Of a stretch of 18,919 bases of DNA, positions 12,618-18,919 are shown piece after piece. Below the pieces are notes generated by a model. The model saw only the letters and a program-made list of their open reading frames with translations, was not told where the DNA came from and did not search any database. Every line of letters starts with the position of its first letter. Position 1 is the stretch's first letter. The position numbers and the translations under genes are program-made. The DNA is from JAJPHT01 sp035687045 (GTDB taxonomy: Archaea > Thermoplasmatota > SW-10-69-26 > JACQPN01 > JAJPHT01): the NCBI GenBank assembly GCA_035687045.1, contig DASRYU010000190.1, forward strand, positions 1 through 18,919, in the 5' to 3' direction.

Positions 12618-13313
12618 TCACGCTGGGGAGGACAAACCCGCCGTGACGTCGAGCGTGACCTGCACTTCCGTCCCGTCGGCGAGCGAAAGCTTCTCACGCA
12701 GGCCGTAGGGCGAGATGAGCTCCAGCACGTGGACGTGGTGGCTGCGGAGCGGGAAGATGGCCGCGGCCTCGACGCCGAGAAGCTCGGCCCGGAAGCACTT
12801 CACGGCGCCGAACGTGCGCCCCTCGCTCTGGAACTCCTGGATCATGAGCCCCTCCATGTCCTTGAGCTCCGCGACCTTTTCACGGTCGATGGGTTCGACC
12901 TCGATGTTGAGCGTGCCGGGGTATGGGTCGAAACCGAGCAGCCTGCCGAACGCCTTCCGGTAGCCTTCGCGGCTGATGTAGTAGCGCCCCTCGCCGAGCC
13001 CCGTGACGACGCGGCCGCGGATGGTCACGCGCTCCCCGCTCGAGAAGAGCTGCTTGTAGTCGGCGTACTCGCGGCGCAGCACGTCGACGCCGCCGGGCGA
13101 GACGCGGATGTGCTGCTTGCGCGTGCCCATGCGCCGCACGATGAGGCCGGCGTCGAGAAGCTCGAGGATCTTTCGCGAGGCCGTCTGCTGCGAGACGCCG
13201 ATGCGCTCGGCGAGCTCGCTCGAGGAGATGAAGACGTAGTCGTGGAGGCCGCCGATCTTCGCGAGCTGCTTGAGGAGCTCCTTGTCCTCGGGAGCCACGT
13301 TCGGCGTCGCCAT
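12618..13313 (-). CDS. ribK: CTP-dependent riboflavin kinase with N-terminal HTH domain
   Basis: This 231-residue protein transfers phosphate from CTP to riboflavin to make FMN, the archaeal route unrelated to bacterial RibF. Residues about 10-85 form a winged helix (SSSELAERIGVSQQTASRKILELLDAGLIVR, with recognition helix about 41-52), as in many euryarchaeal members, where it may give flavin-dependent control of the pathway. The kinase domain (about 92-225) has GLGEGRYYIS (105-114), DPYPGTLNIEVEP (129-141) and FPLRSHHVHVLELISPYGLRE, all typical of the family. The length is normal. The ATG at 13313 is supported by a TATA-like element 28 bp upstream. It is divergent from nog1, and supplies the cofactor for flavoenzymes such as the acyl-CoA dehydrogenase in this window. 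Confidence 0.94.
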   Translation of the reverse strand: MATPNVAPEDKELLKQLAKIGGLHDYVFISSSELAERIGVSQQTASRKILELLDAGLIVRRMGTRKQHIRVSPGGVDVLRREYADYKQLFSSGERVTIRGRVVTGLGEGRYYISREGYRKAFGRLLGFDPYPGTLNIEVEPIDREKVAELKDMEGLMIQEFQSEGRTFGAVKCFRAELLGVEAAAIFPLRSHHVHVLELISPYGLREKLSLADGTEVQVTLDVTAGLSSPA

Positions 13314-13520
13314 CGCGTGGCGCTACTGGCTCCGGACGCATAAGCCCGTCCCCGCGAGAGGACGGCCCCGCCGAAGGCCCCGCGCGAGTCGCGCCGCGTC
13401 CGCGCCTCGTCGCGCGCGTCGCACCCGTGCCCTCGCCTCCGCCTCCGCCTCGCGCCCGCGCCGGCGCCCGCGCCCGCGAGGTCGCAAACGTATTTCAAGG
13501 GGACCCCCCTCGGCCGGCGC
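13314..13520. promoter_or_regulatory. Divergent ribK/nog1 promoter region
   Basis: For ribK, minus-strand GCTTATGC at 13338-13345 is centred 28 bp before its ATG. For nog1, plus-strand CGTATTTCAA at 13489-13498 is centred about 27 bp before the ATG at 13521. Both predict leaderless messages. The 140 bp between them are low-complexity and C-rich, with imperfect GCCTCC and GCGCCC hexamer runs near 13430-13480. I see no gene there. Confidence 0.6.
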
Positions 13521-14528
13521 ATGACCGTCCCCGCCGACAAGCCCGCGGAACCGAGGGTCCACCCCCGGAGCTTCGCGCGCATCCCGACGGTCATGACGGC
13601 CGACGAGATCATCGACACGGCCTTCCGCCGCGCGAGCCGCATCACCATCTCGCTGCCTGACCCGTTCATGCAGACGAAGCAGACGGAGATCGCGCGCGTG
13701 CGCAGCGTGCAGAACAGCATCGCGGCGATCCTCCAGCGCTACGTGAAGCGCTTCCCGAGCTTCGACGGCCTGCCGCCGTTCTACCAGGAGCTCGCCGACC
13801 TCCTTCTCGACCTCGACAAGGTGCGCAAGGGGCTCGGCTCGATCGACTGGGCGTGGAAGCGCGTCATGGAGATCGGCGACGAGGCGGTGCGCGACATCAA
13901 GCGCGCGCCCCACGGCAAGATCGTCCACGAGGCGAAGTCGCAGGCGTACGGCCGCATCGCGTCCGTCGTCAAGCAGGTGGACCCGCACCTCAAGCTCCTC
14001 AACGCGTCCCGCCAGGAGCTCAAGCGCCTTCCGACGATCGAGTGGGACATGCCGACGATCGTCGTCGCGGGCTACCCGAACGTGGGGAAGTCGTCGCTCG
14101 TGCGCAAGGTGTCGACGGGCACGCCCGAGGTCGCGAACTACCCGTTCACGACGAAGGGCATCGTCGTCGGGCACTTCGAGCGCGACTTCGTGAAGCACCA
14201 GATCGTGGACACGCCCGGCCTTCTCGACCGCGACCTCGCGGAGCGCAACGCGATCGAGATGCAGGCCATCCACGCGCTGCGCCACCTCGCGCACGTCATC
14301 GTGTTCCTCGTCGACCCGAGCGAGCACTGCGGCTACACCATCGAGGCGCAGCTCAAGCTTCTCGAGGACGCGAAGCGCACCTTCCCCGGCATCCCGTTCA
14401 TCGTCGCCGAGTCCAAGGCCGACCTCAAGACGAGCGGCCTGGGCGAGGTGGCCTTCAGCGCCGAGACGGGCGCTGGCGTGGACGAGCTCATGGCGCTCGT
14501 GGCCCAGCGGCTGCGCGCCCGCGCCTGA
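13521..14528 (+). CDS. Nog1-type GTPase (OBG/NOG superfamily)
   Basis: This 335-residue GTPase is the archaeal counterpart of nucleolar GTP-binding protein 1, which works in large ribosomal subunit assembly. The N-terminal helical domain (about 1-170) has the family-like IPTVMTADEIIDTAFRRASR and DGLPPFYQELADLLLDLDKVRKGLGSIDW. The G domain follows: G1 GYPNVGKSS (184-192), G2 in NYPFTTKG (206-213), G3 DTPG (230-233) and G5 FSAETG. G4, normally NKxD, is S298-K299-A300-D301 here. The ATG is placed by a TATA-like element about 27 bp upstream. The length matches archaeal members, which lack the long eukaryotic C-terminus. It stands alone on this strand, divergent from ribK. Confidence 0.9.
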   Translation: MTVPADKPAEPRVHPRSFARIPTVMTADEIIDTAFRRASRITISLPDPFMQTKQTEIARVRSVQNSIAAILQRYVKRFPSFDGLPPFYQELADLLLDLDKVRKGLGSIDWAWKRVMEIGDEAVRDIKRAPHGKIVHEAKSQAYGRIASVVKQVDPHLKLLNASRQELKRLPTIEWDMPTIVVAGYPNVGKSSLVRKVSTGTPEVANYPFTTKGIVVGHFERDFVKHQIVDTPGLLDRDLAERNAIEMQAIHALRHLAHVIVFLVDPSEHCGYTIEAQLKLLEDAKRTFPGIPFIVAESKADLKTSGLGEVAFSAETGAGVDELMALVAQRLRARA

Positions 14529-14567
14529 GCCCGCTCCCGCGCCCGCTGCCCGCCGGAGAGCCCGAAG

Positions 14568-14576
14568 GGCTTAACG
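14568..14576 (+). promoter_or_regulatory. TATA-like box of the SDR-FAH pair
   Basis: GGCTTAACG is centred about 27 bp before the ATG at 14599. This supports the internal ATG as the start rather than the one at 14581, and a leaderless message for the two-gene unit. Confidence 0.6.
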
Positions 14577-14598
14577 CCGGATGCTCCATCGGCGCGCC

Positions 14599-15390
14599 AT
14601 GGACCTCGGCCTCAAGGGGAAGGCGGCGGCCGTCATGGCGGCGAGCGAGGGCATCGGCCGCGCGTGCGCCCGCGCGCTCGCCCTGGAGGGGGCCGACGTC
14701 GCCATCTGCGGCCGGCGCGAGGACGTCCTCCGCTCCAGCGCGAAGGCCCTGGCGGACGAGACGGGGCGCCGCGTCCTGCCCATCGTCGCCGACGTCTCCG
14801 ACGCCCTCGACGTGGAGCGCTTCGTGAACGCCGCCGCGAGCGACCTGCGCGGCCTCGACATCCTCGTCGTGAACGCGGGCGGGCCGCCGCAGGGGAAGTT
14901 CGCCGACCTCGACGACGCGAAGTGGGAGCGGGCGTTCCAGCTCACCGTCATGAGCGCGGTGCGCGGCGTGCGCGCCGCCATCCCGCACTTCCGCACCGCG
15001 GGCGGCGGCAGCGTCGTCGCCATCTCGTCGACGAGCGTGCGCCAGCCGCTCGACAACCTCCTCCTCTCGAACGCGCTGCGCATGTCCGTCTCGGGGCTGT
15101 TCAAGTCGCTCGCGGAGGAGTACGCGCGCGAGCGCATCCGCTTCAACCTCGTCCTGCCCGGCTCCATCGCCACCGACCGGCAGAAGGAGCGCATCGAGGC
15201 GTACATGCGCGACCACCAGGTGTCGCGCGAGGAGGCGCTCGCGCGCCGCACGAAGGCCATCCCGCTGGGGCGCATCGGCGAGCCCGAGGAGATCGCGGCC
15301 GCCGTCGCGTTCCTCGCGAGCGACAAGGCATCCTACATCACGGGCGCGACGCTGCAGGTCGACGGCGGGCTCGTCCGGTATCCGCTCTGA
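14599..15390 (+). CDS. Atypical short-chain dehydrogenase/reductase (SDR)
   Basis: This 263-residue Rossmann-fold protein resembles beta-ketoacyl-ACP reductases. The nucleotide loop is AASEGIGRA (14-22) instead of TGxxxGIG. GRR follows strand 2, and VNAGGPP (91-97) replaces NNAG. The catalytic serine region is ISSTS (142-146). The active YxxxK is S157-N-A-L-R161, so both tyrosine and lysine are missing. PLGRIGEPEEIA and ITGATLQVDGG near the end are standard. This combination matches a known SDR subgroup without the normal catalytic tetrad (BKR-like, as I recall from domain classifications), so its reaction is unclear. The 9-bp gap to the FAH gene indicates one operon, suggesting a role in aromatic or keto-acid breakdown. 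Confidence 0.88.
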   Translation: MDLGLKGKAAAVMAASEGIGRACARALALEGADVAICGRREDVLRSSAKALADETGRRVLPIVADVSDALDVERFVNAAASDLRGLDILVVNAGGPPQGKFADLDDAKWERAFQLTVMSAVRGVRAAIPHFRTAGGGSVVAISSTSVRQPLDNLLLSNALRMSVSGLFKSLAEEYARERIRFNLVLPGSIATDRQKERIEAYMRDHQVSREEALARRTKAIPLGRIGEPEEIAAAVAFLASDKASYITGATLQVDGGLVRYPL

Positions 15391-15394
15391 GGTG
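15389..15394 (+). promoter_or_regulatory. Ribosome binding site GAGGTG of the FAH-family gene
   Basis: GAGGTG lies five bases before the ATG at 15400 and overlaps the SDR stop codon. It favours the ATG over the in-frame GTG at 15394, and shows that downstream operon genes use Shine-Dalgarno initiation while first genes look leaderless. Confidence 0.6.
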
Positions 15395-15399
15395 TGACC

Positions 15400-16242
15400 A
15401 TGAGGTTCTGCGCGTTCCGCGAATACGACGCCGTGGCGACGGGTGTGGGCATCGGCGAGCGCGTCGTCGCGCTCGACGACCTCAACGACGCGATGGGCAC
15501 CGACTACGGCCCCGACCTCGACGCGTTCCTCCGCCGCCGGCAGCACCTCGAGTTCGCGAAGCGCATCGACGCCTCCCGCGCGCCGCGAAGCGGCTGGCGC
15601 CCGGAGAACCTGCGCTACGCGCCCCCGCTCGCGCGCCCGTCGAAGATCTGGGGCGTCGGCCTCAACTTCGCGGCGCACGCGCAGGAGGTCGCCGGCGAGC
15701 TTTTCGACGAGCCCGTCGGATGGATGCGGCCTGCGACCACGCTCGCCGGCGACGGCGCGACCGTCACGCTGCCGCCGGGCATCGGCGCGGTCACCGCGGA
15801 GGCAGAGATCGGGATCGTCCTCGGCCGCGCCGCCCGGAACCTCGGCAGCCGCCGCGAGGCGCGCGACGCCGTCTTCGGCTTCGTCCCCGTGCTCGACCTC
15901 ACGGCGGAGGACCTCCTGCGCAAGAACGTGCGCAACCTCACGCGCGCGAAGAGCTACGACGGCTTCTGCGTCATGGGGCCGTTCATCACGACGACGGACG
16001 AGTGGGAGCCGTCGGCCCAGACGCGCATCGTGACGGAGGTGGACGGGCGGACGAAGGAGGGGCTGGTCGCGCAGATGCGCCACGACCCGTACGAGCTCGT
16101 GCGCTTCTTCTCGCACGTCTTCCCCTGGGAGGCGGGCGACGTGCTCCTGACGGGGACGCCCGGCGCGCTGCCGCTCAAGCCGGGCTCGCAGATGCGCGCG
16201 CGCATCGACGGCCTGGGCGAGCTCAGGGCGAGCGCGCAGTAG
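15400..16242 (+). CDS. Fumarylacetoacetate hydrolase (FAH) family protein
   Basis: This 280-residue protein has a short N-terminal domain (1-75) and the FAH barrel. IWGVGLNFAAHAQE (83-96) carries the conserved histidine H93. AEAEIGIVLGRAARN contains E134 and E136, and PVLDLTAEDLL contains D166, together the expected metal ligands. KSYDGFCVMGPFI and LLTGTPGALPLKPG follow as in family members. Activities in the family include cleavage of beta-diketo acids, decarboxylation and hydration in aromatic ring breakdown; the substrate is not predictable. It follows the SDR by nine bases with a Shine-Dalgarno site, so the two are co-transcribed. Its 3' end overlaps the convergent membrane protein gene by 20 bp. 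Confidence 0.9.
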   Translation: MRFCAFREYDAVATGVGIGERVVALDDLNDAMGTDYGPDLDAFLRRRQHLEFAKRIDASRAPRSGWRPENLRYAPPLARPSKIWGVGLNFAAHAQEVAGELFDEPVGWMRPATTLAGDGATVTLPPGIGAVTAEAEIGIVLGRAARNLGSRREARDAVFGFVPVLDLTAEDLLRKNVRNLTRAKSYDGFCVMGPFITTTDEWEPSAQTRIVTEVDGRTKEGLVAQMRHDPYELVRFFSHVFPWEAGDVLLTGTPGALPLKPGSQMRARIDGLGELRASAQ

Positions 16243-16672
16243 GCGCGACGGCGCGCGCGCCCGCGGCGAGCGTCGCGAGCGTGTGCGCGGCGAGCGCGAG
16301 CGGGAGGACGAGGCTCAGCGCGCCGCCGCTGCCGATGCCGCCGCCGAACCACGCGAGCCCCAGCGCGAGCACCGGCAGCGCGGCGAGGCAGGCGACGGCG
16401 GCGAGCCCGCGGCGCGGTCCCGTGGCGCGGCCGGCAAGGAGGAGCGTGGCGAGCGCGGGGGCCGCGCCGGCGACGGCGAGAAGCGCGAGCTCGCCGAAGC
16501 GCGTGGCGTCGAAGAGGCTGCCGCGCGCGAGGAGGAGCCAGGCGGCGGCGACGAGCGCGAGCTGCCCGGCCGCCACGCGACGCGCGGCGCGGGCGCGACC
16601 GTTCCAGAGGAGCGCGACGCACGCGACGCTGCAGGCAGCGAACAAGAGCGCGCCGACGACGAGGGGCGTCAC
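16223..16672 (-). CDS. Hydrophobic membrane protein coupled to the patatin gene, hypothetical
   Basis: This 149-residue protein has about five hydrophobic segments separated by short Arg-rich loops (for example WNGRARAARRV and AGRATGPRRG). I recognise no family motif. The GTG at 16672 overlaps the patatin stop as GTGA, strong evidence of translational coupling and of the chosen start. The end runs 20 bp into the convergent FAH gene. Function is unknown; partnership with a lipid hydrolase suggests the membrane as site of action. Confidence 0.68.
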   Translation of the reverse strand: MTPLVVGALLFAACSVACVALLWNGRARAARRVAAGQLALVAAAWLLLARGSLFDATRFGELALLAVAGAAPALATLLLAGRATGPRRGLAAVACLAALPVLALGLAWFGGGIGSGGALSLVLPLALAAHTLATLAAGARAVAPTARSP

Positions 16673-17523
16673 GCCCGACGGTTCCCCTCGGGAAGGAAGA
16701 AGGTGGCGCTGCGGCTGGTCGCCGCGCGCGTCGCGTCGCGCATCCCCTGCTCGATGGCGCGGCGGATGTCGTCGACGCCGCGCATGAACTGGCGCAGGCG
16801 CAGGCGCGGCGGGGGCGCGATGGCGCGCACCTCCACGCCCGGCGGCGGGCGCGCCACGGCGTCCAGAGCCTCGTTGTAGCGCTCGTGGAAGCGCGCGAAG
16901 ACGCGGTGCGCCTCCGGGTAGGGGCGCGCGGCGAGGTGGCAGAGCCAGGCGGGGTTGGGGCGGCGCCGGTAGCCGAGCGGGCGCGTGAGGACGACGGTGA
17001 CGTCGGTGGCGCCGTCGCGCAGCGCGCGCAGGACGGGGATGGGGTCGCTCATGCCGCCGTCGAAGTAGCGCCTGCCGCCGAGCGTCTCGGCGCGCCCGTA
17101 CGCGAGCGGGAGCGCGGCGGCCGCGCGCAGGACGGCGAGCGGGTCCTCCTCGCGGCGCACGTCGCGGTACTCGACTTGGAGGCTCTGCGCGTCCGTGAGC
17201 GGCACCCAGAGCGGCGCGGGGGAGGCGCGCAGCGCGTCGACGTCGAGCGGCAGCCGGCTCGCGCAGACGTCGCCGAAGAGGAAGTCGAGGTCGAGGGGAG
17301 GCTTCGCGCGGAGGATGTTCGACGGCCGGATGAGCCCGTCGTGAAGCTCCTCCCACACGCGCAGCGAGTCGAGCTGCCCGGCGGCGAGGTAGGCGGTGGC
17401 GCACGCGCCGCTCGAGGCGGCGTACATCGCGTCGAAGCGCTCGCCCGCGCGCAGGAGCCCCGCGACGGCGCCGGCGGCGTAGGCGCCTCGCATGGCTCCG
17501 CCTTCGACGACGAGCGCGCGCAC
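16669..17523 (-). CDS. Patatin-like phospholipase
   Basis: This 284-residue serine hydrolase of the patatin fold is likely to cleave acyl esters of lipids. The oxyanion loop is GGAMRGAYAAG (8-18). The nucleophile elbow is YAASSGACATAYL with S37 (AASSG in place of GxSxG). The catalytic aspartate is D155 in YFDGGMSDPIP. The length and spacing suit bacterial-type patatins such as the YjjU group. The C-terminal region (about 225-284) is Arg-rich and ends LPEGNRRA. The GTG at 17523 is fixed by a TATA box 26 bp upstream and by the direct start at the first strand (VRALVVEGG). It is downstream of larE and overlaps the next membrane protein gene by 4 bp. Archaeal lipids are ethers, so the substrate may be a different ester. 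Confidence 0.87.
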   Translation of the reverse strand: MRALVVEGGAMRGAYAAGAVAGLLRAGERFDAMYAASSGACATAYLAAGQLDSLRVWEELHDGLIRPSNILRAKPPLDLDFLFGDVCASRLPLDVDALRASPAPLWVPLTDAQSLQVEYRDVRREEDPLAVLRAAAALPLAYGRAETLGGRRYFDGGMSDPIPVLRALRDGATDVTVVLTRPLGYRRRPNPAWLCHLAARPYPEAHRVFARFHERYNEALDAVARPPPGVEVRAIAPPPRLRLRQFMRGVDDIRRAIEQGMRDATRAATSRSATFFLPEGNRRA

Positions 17524-17544
17524 GTCCTCGCTTTGGCGGGCGAG

Positions 17545-17552
17545 CCTTATTG
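17545..17552 (-). promoter_or_regulatory. TATA box of the patatin gene, overlapping the larE stop
   Basis: Minus-strand CAATAAGG is centred about 26 bp before the patatin GTG. It includes the TAA stop codon of larE, so coding end and promoter share the same bases. Confidence 0.65.
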
Positions 17553-18353
17553 ACCCGAGTGGTTCAACACCCGCAGGGTCTCGTTCATCGCGCCCGTGCG
17601 GTAGCCGCGCGGGTCGATCTCGACGCTCGCGTAGCCCAGCGGCGCGAGCAGGCGCTCGATGTCGGCCGCGAGCGAGGCGGCGCGCGCGGGCTCGTCCGTC
17701 TCGACGCGCGCCTGCGTGCCGCCGAAGGTGCGCACGCGCACTTGCCGGAAGCCCAGCGCGCGCACGGCGGCCTCGGCGCGCCCGATGCGCGTGAGCTTCG
17801 TGATGTCGATGGGCTCGCCGTACGGGATGCGGCTCGAGAGGCACGCCATGCTCGGCTTGTCGGCGACGGGAAGACCGAGCTCCCGCGCGAGCGCCCGCAC
17901 GTCCGCCTTGCCCATGCCCAGCTCGACGAACGGCTGCCACGCGCCGCGCTCGCGCAGCGCCTTGTCGCCGGGGCGGAACGCGTCGCGCGCGTCGTCGAGG
18001 TTCGTCCCGACCGCGACGGCCGCGAAGCCGCGCTCCCGGGCGAGCCGGAACAGCACGTCGGAGAGCCCCTGGCGGCAGAAGTAGCAGCGGTCCGTCGGGT
18101 TCGCGACGTAGCTCGGATCCGCGAGCTCGCTGTGCCAGACGACCTCGTGCGGGATGCCGAGCTCGCGCGCGAAGGCGATGGCGGCGTCCTTCTCCTCGGG
18201 CGCGTACGACTCGCTGTCGACGATGACCGCGAGCGCGCGCTCGCCCAGCGTGTCGGCCGCGAGCTTGGCGAGAAGCGCGGAGTCGACGCCGCCGCTGAAG
18301 CCGACGACGACGCTGCCTTTCGCCCGCAGGGCGGCGACGAGCCTCTCGCGCAC
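17547..18353 (-). CDS. larE: ATP-dependent sulfur transferase LarE
   Basis: This 268-residue PP-loop enzyme is named for its role in making the nickel-pincer nucleotide cofactor of lactate racemase, where it sulfurates pyridinium dicarboxylate mononucleotide. The ATP pyrophosphatase loop is SGGVDS (20-25). Further family motifs are SESYAPEE, NPTDRCYFCRQGL (85-97), VGTNLDDARDAFRPG and KPSMACLSSRIPYGEPI (166-182). Cysteines C90, C93 and C171 are all present; this three-cysteine set is the one associated with the iron-sulfur-cluster form of LarE rather than the sacrificial single-cysteine form. No larA, larB or larC is in the window, so it may serve another racemase or sulfur pathway. The GTG at 18353 has a TATA-like element about 27 bp upstream. 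Confidence 0.92.
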   Translation of the reverse strand: MRERLVAALRAKGSVVVGFSGGVDSALLAKLAADTLGERALAVIVDSESYAPEEKDAAIAFARELGIPHEVVWHSELADPSYVANPTDRCYFCRQGLSDVLFRLARERGFAAVAVGTNLDDARDAFRPGDKALRERGAWQPFVELGMGKADVRALARELGLPVADKPSMACLSSRIPYGEPIDITKLTRIGRAEAAVRALGFRQVRVRTFGGTQARVETDEPARAASLAADIERLLAPLGYASVEIDPRGYRTGAMNETLRVLNHSGQ

Positions 18354-18375
18354 GCTGCCACGTCAGGCGAGGTTG

Positions 18376-18385
18376 CTCAAAAAGG
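18376..18385 (-). promoter_or_regulatory. TATA-like element of larE, possibly also a T-tract terminator
   Basis: The minus-strand sequence CTTTTTGAGC abuts the TGA stop of the lipoprotein gene (18386-18388) and is centred about 27 bp before the larE GTG. The five-T run could also end lipoprotein transcripts, since archaeal termination uses T tracts. Confidence 0.45.
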
Positions 18386-18844
18386 TCACCCGTACGCGAT
18401 GTCGATGGTGACGACGTAGCCGGCGCCGTACGTGCGCCCGTCGAGGTCCTGCGAGAAGCCGTTCCCCTTGACCTCGAGCTTGTAGAGGCCCGGTGCCAGC
18501 GCCTCCGCCACGAGGCTCGCCTCGGGCGCGCGCATGTCGAGCGTCGCCTCGCGCACCGCCGCGCCGTCCGGCCCGAGGAGGCGCACGCTCAGCTGCGCCG
18601 GCGCGACCTCCGGGAGCGGGAGCCCGTGCGTGCGCGCGTCGAGCGCGACGGTGACGTTCACGACGTTCGCCTGGGCCTGGACGGGGACGTCGAAGCGCTT
18701 CGCGTGCGCGCCCGACACCGTCTCGCGGTGCTCCGCGAAGTAGGGCTCCGGCGGCGCCTCGCCGCGCTGGAAGCGCATGCCGCCCTCCTCGGCCGTGCAC
18801 CCGGCGACAAGGACGGCGAAGGCGACGGCGAGGAGCGGGCGCAC
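18386..18844 (-). CDS. Putative lipoprotein of unknown function
   Basis: This 152-residue protein has a short signal sequence ending in the lipobox VAGC at residues 13-16 (C16 the lipidated cysteine), then an acidic spacer. The mature part looks all-beta: NVVNVTVALDART, AQLSVRLLGPDG, EATLDMRAPEAS, LAPGLYKLEVKGNGF and GAGYVVTIDIAYG. This resembles small carbohydrate-binding or pre-peptidase C-terminal domain folds seen in exported proteins, but no specific family is claimed. The GTG at 18844 is supported by a TATA box 28 bp upstream. It is probably anchored to the outer face of the cytoplasmic membrane. It precedes larE on the same strand by 32 bp. Confidence 0.75.
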   Translation of the reverse strand: MRPLLAVAFAVLVAGCTAEEGGMRFQRGEAPPEPYFAEHRETVSGAHAKRFDVPVQAQANVVNVTVALDARTHGLPLPEVAPAQLSVRLLGPDGAAVREATLDMRAPEASLVAEALAPGLYKLEVKGNGFSQDLDGRTYGAGYVVTIDIAYG

Positions 18845-18866
18845 GCGTCGGAGTTCGTTGTCCGGC

Positions 18867-18877
18867 CTCTAAATAGG
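18867..18877. promoter_or_regulatory. TATA box of the lipoprotein gene, possibly bidirectional
   Basis: The near-palindromic CTCTAAATAGG gives CTATTTAGAG on the minus strand, centred 28 bp before the lipoprotein GTG. On the plus strand it would start transcription near 18898-18900, toward a gene lying beyond the window. Confidence 0.6.
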
Positions 18878-18904
18878 CTGCGTCGGGTCCTCGGGCGAAA
18901 ACCA

Positions 18905-18910
18905 GAGGAG
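18905..18910 (+). promoter_or_regulatory. Possible ribosome binding site of a gene beyond the window
   Basis: GAGGAG lies nine bases before the end of the window, downstream of the TATA element at 18867-18877. No start codon is visible before 18919. A divergent plus-strand gene starting just outside is plausible. Confidence 0.3.
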
Positions 18911-18919
18911 CACCCACCC

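Noticed and set aside
13360..13485. Tandem repeat in the ribK/nog1 gap
   Set aside because: GCCTCC and GCGCCC runs are short and irregular, with no fixed period, and are best read as low-complexity GC-rich spacer.
18363..18917. Minus-strand open frame overlapping the lipoprotein gene and its promoter
   Set aside because: Its Arg/Gly/Pro-rich translation lacks any motif; the alternative frame has a signal sequence, a lipobox and a well-spaced TATA element.

Overview
The window reads as a chromosomal segment of a very GC-rich archaeon. The archaeal markers are transcription factor E (10633-11139, minus), the tRNA ribose methylase Trm56 (11447-11986, minus), a CTP-dependent riboflavin kinase fused to a DNA-binding domain (12618-13313, minus) and a Nog1-type GTPase (13521-14528, plus). 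About a dozen genes have an AT-rich TATA-like element centred 25-28 bp before the start codon, which points to leaderless archaeal transcripts. An acyl-CoA dehydrogenase, a YeiH-type transporter, a peroxiredoxin and a fumarylacetoacetase-fold enzyme suggest a heterotroph, probably in an aerobic or microaerobic setting. A high-GC Thermoplasmatota lineage is my best guess, but it is inferred from gene content only.

Layout. 1-441: the last codons of an upstream gene, then an uninterrupted array of 25 units of 11 bp (core mostly CACGTG or CAGGTG), then a 15-bp inverted repeat and the promoter of a peroxiredoxin. 442-1910: peroxiredoxin overlapping a YeiH-like transporter. 1901-3451: a small winged-helix protein divergent from an acyl-CoA dehydrogenase. 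3515-5394: a secreted protein of unknown function, a Nudix-fold protein without its catalytic glutamates, and a small membrane protein of the low-affinity iron permease family. 5476-6983: amidohydrolase and GNAT acetyltransferase overlapping by one base. 6990-9404 (minus): a coiled-coil protein followed directly by an HhH-MutS ATPase. 9566-10398: a SRPBCC-fold protein and a four-helix membrane protein. 10399-10632: a convergent gap with no recognised gene.

10633-13313 (minus) is an information-processing block: ribK, a two-HTH regulator, trm56 and tfe, each with its own apparent promoter. The 3' end of trm56 has been duplicated in tandem (171-bp period). The second copy lies in the same frame behind a single TAG. 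13521-14528 is nog1, divergent from ribK. 14599-16242 is an atypical SDR followed by a fumarylacetoacetate-hydrolase-family enzyme, probably one operon. 16223-18844 (minus) holds a lipoprotein, LarE, a patatin-like hydrolase and a membrane protein translationally coupled to the patatin.

The items most worth a second look are the phased 11-bp array, the trm56 tail duplication, the TFE whose zinc ribbon has lost two of four cysteines, the Nudix-like and SDR-like proteins with altered active sites, and the unexplained gap at 10399-10632. I see no CRISPR array, tRNA, rRNA, transposase or integrase.
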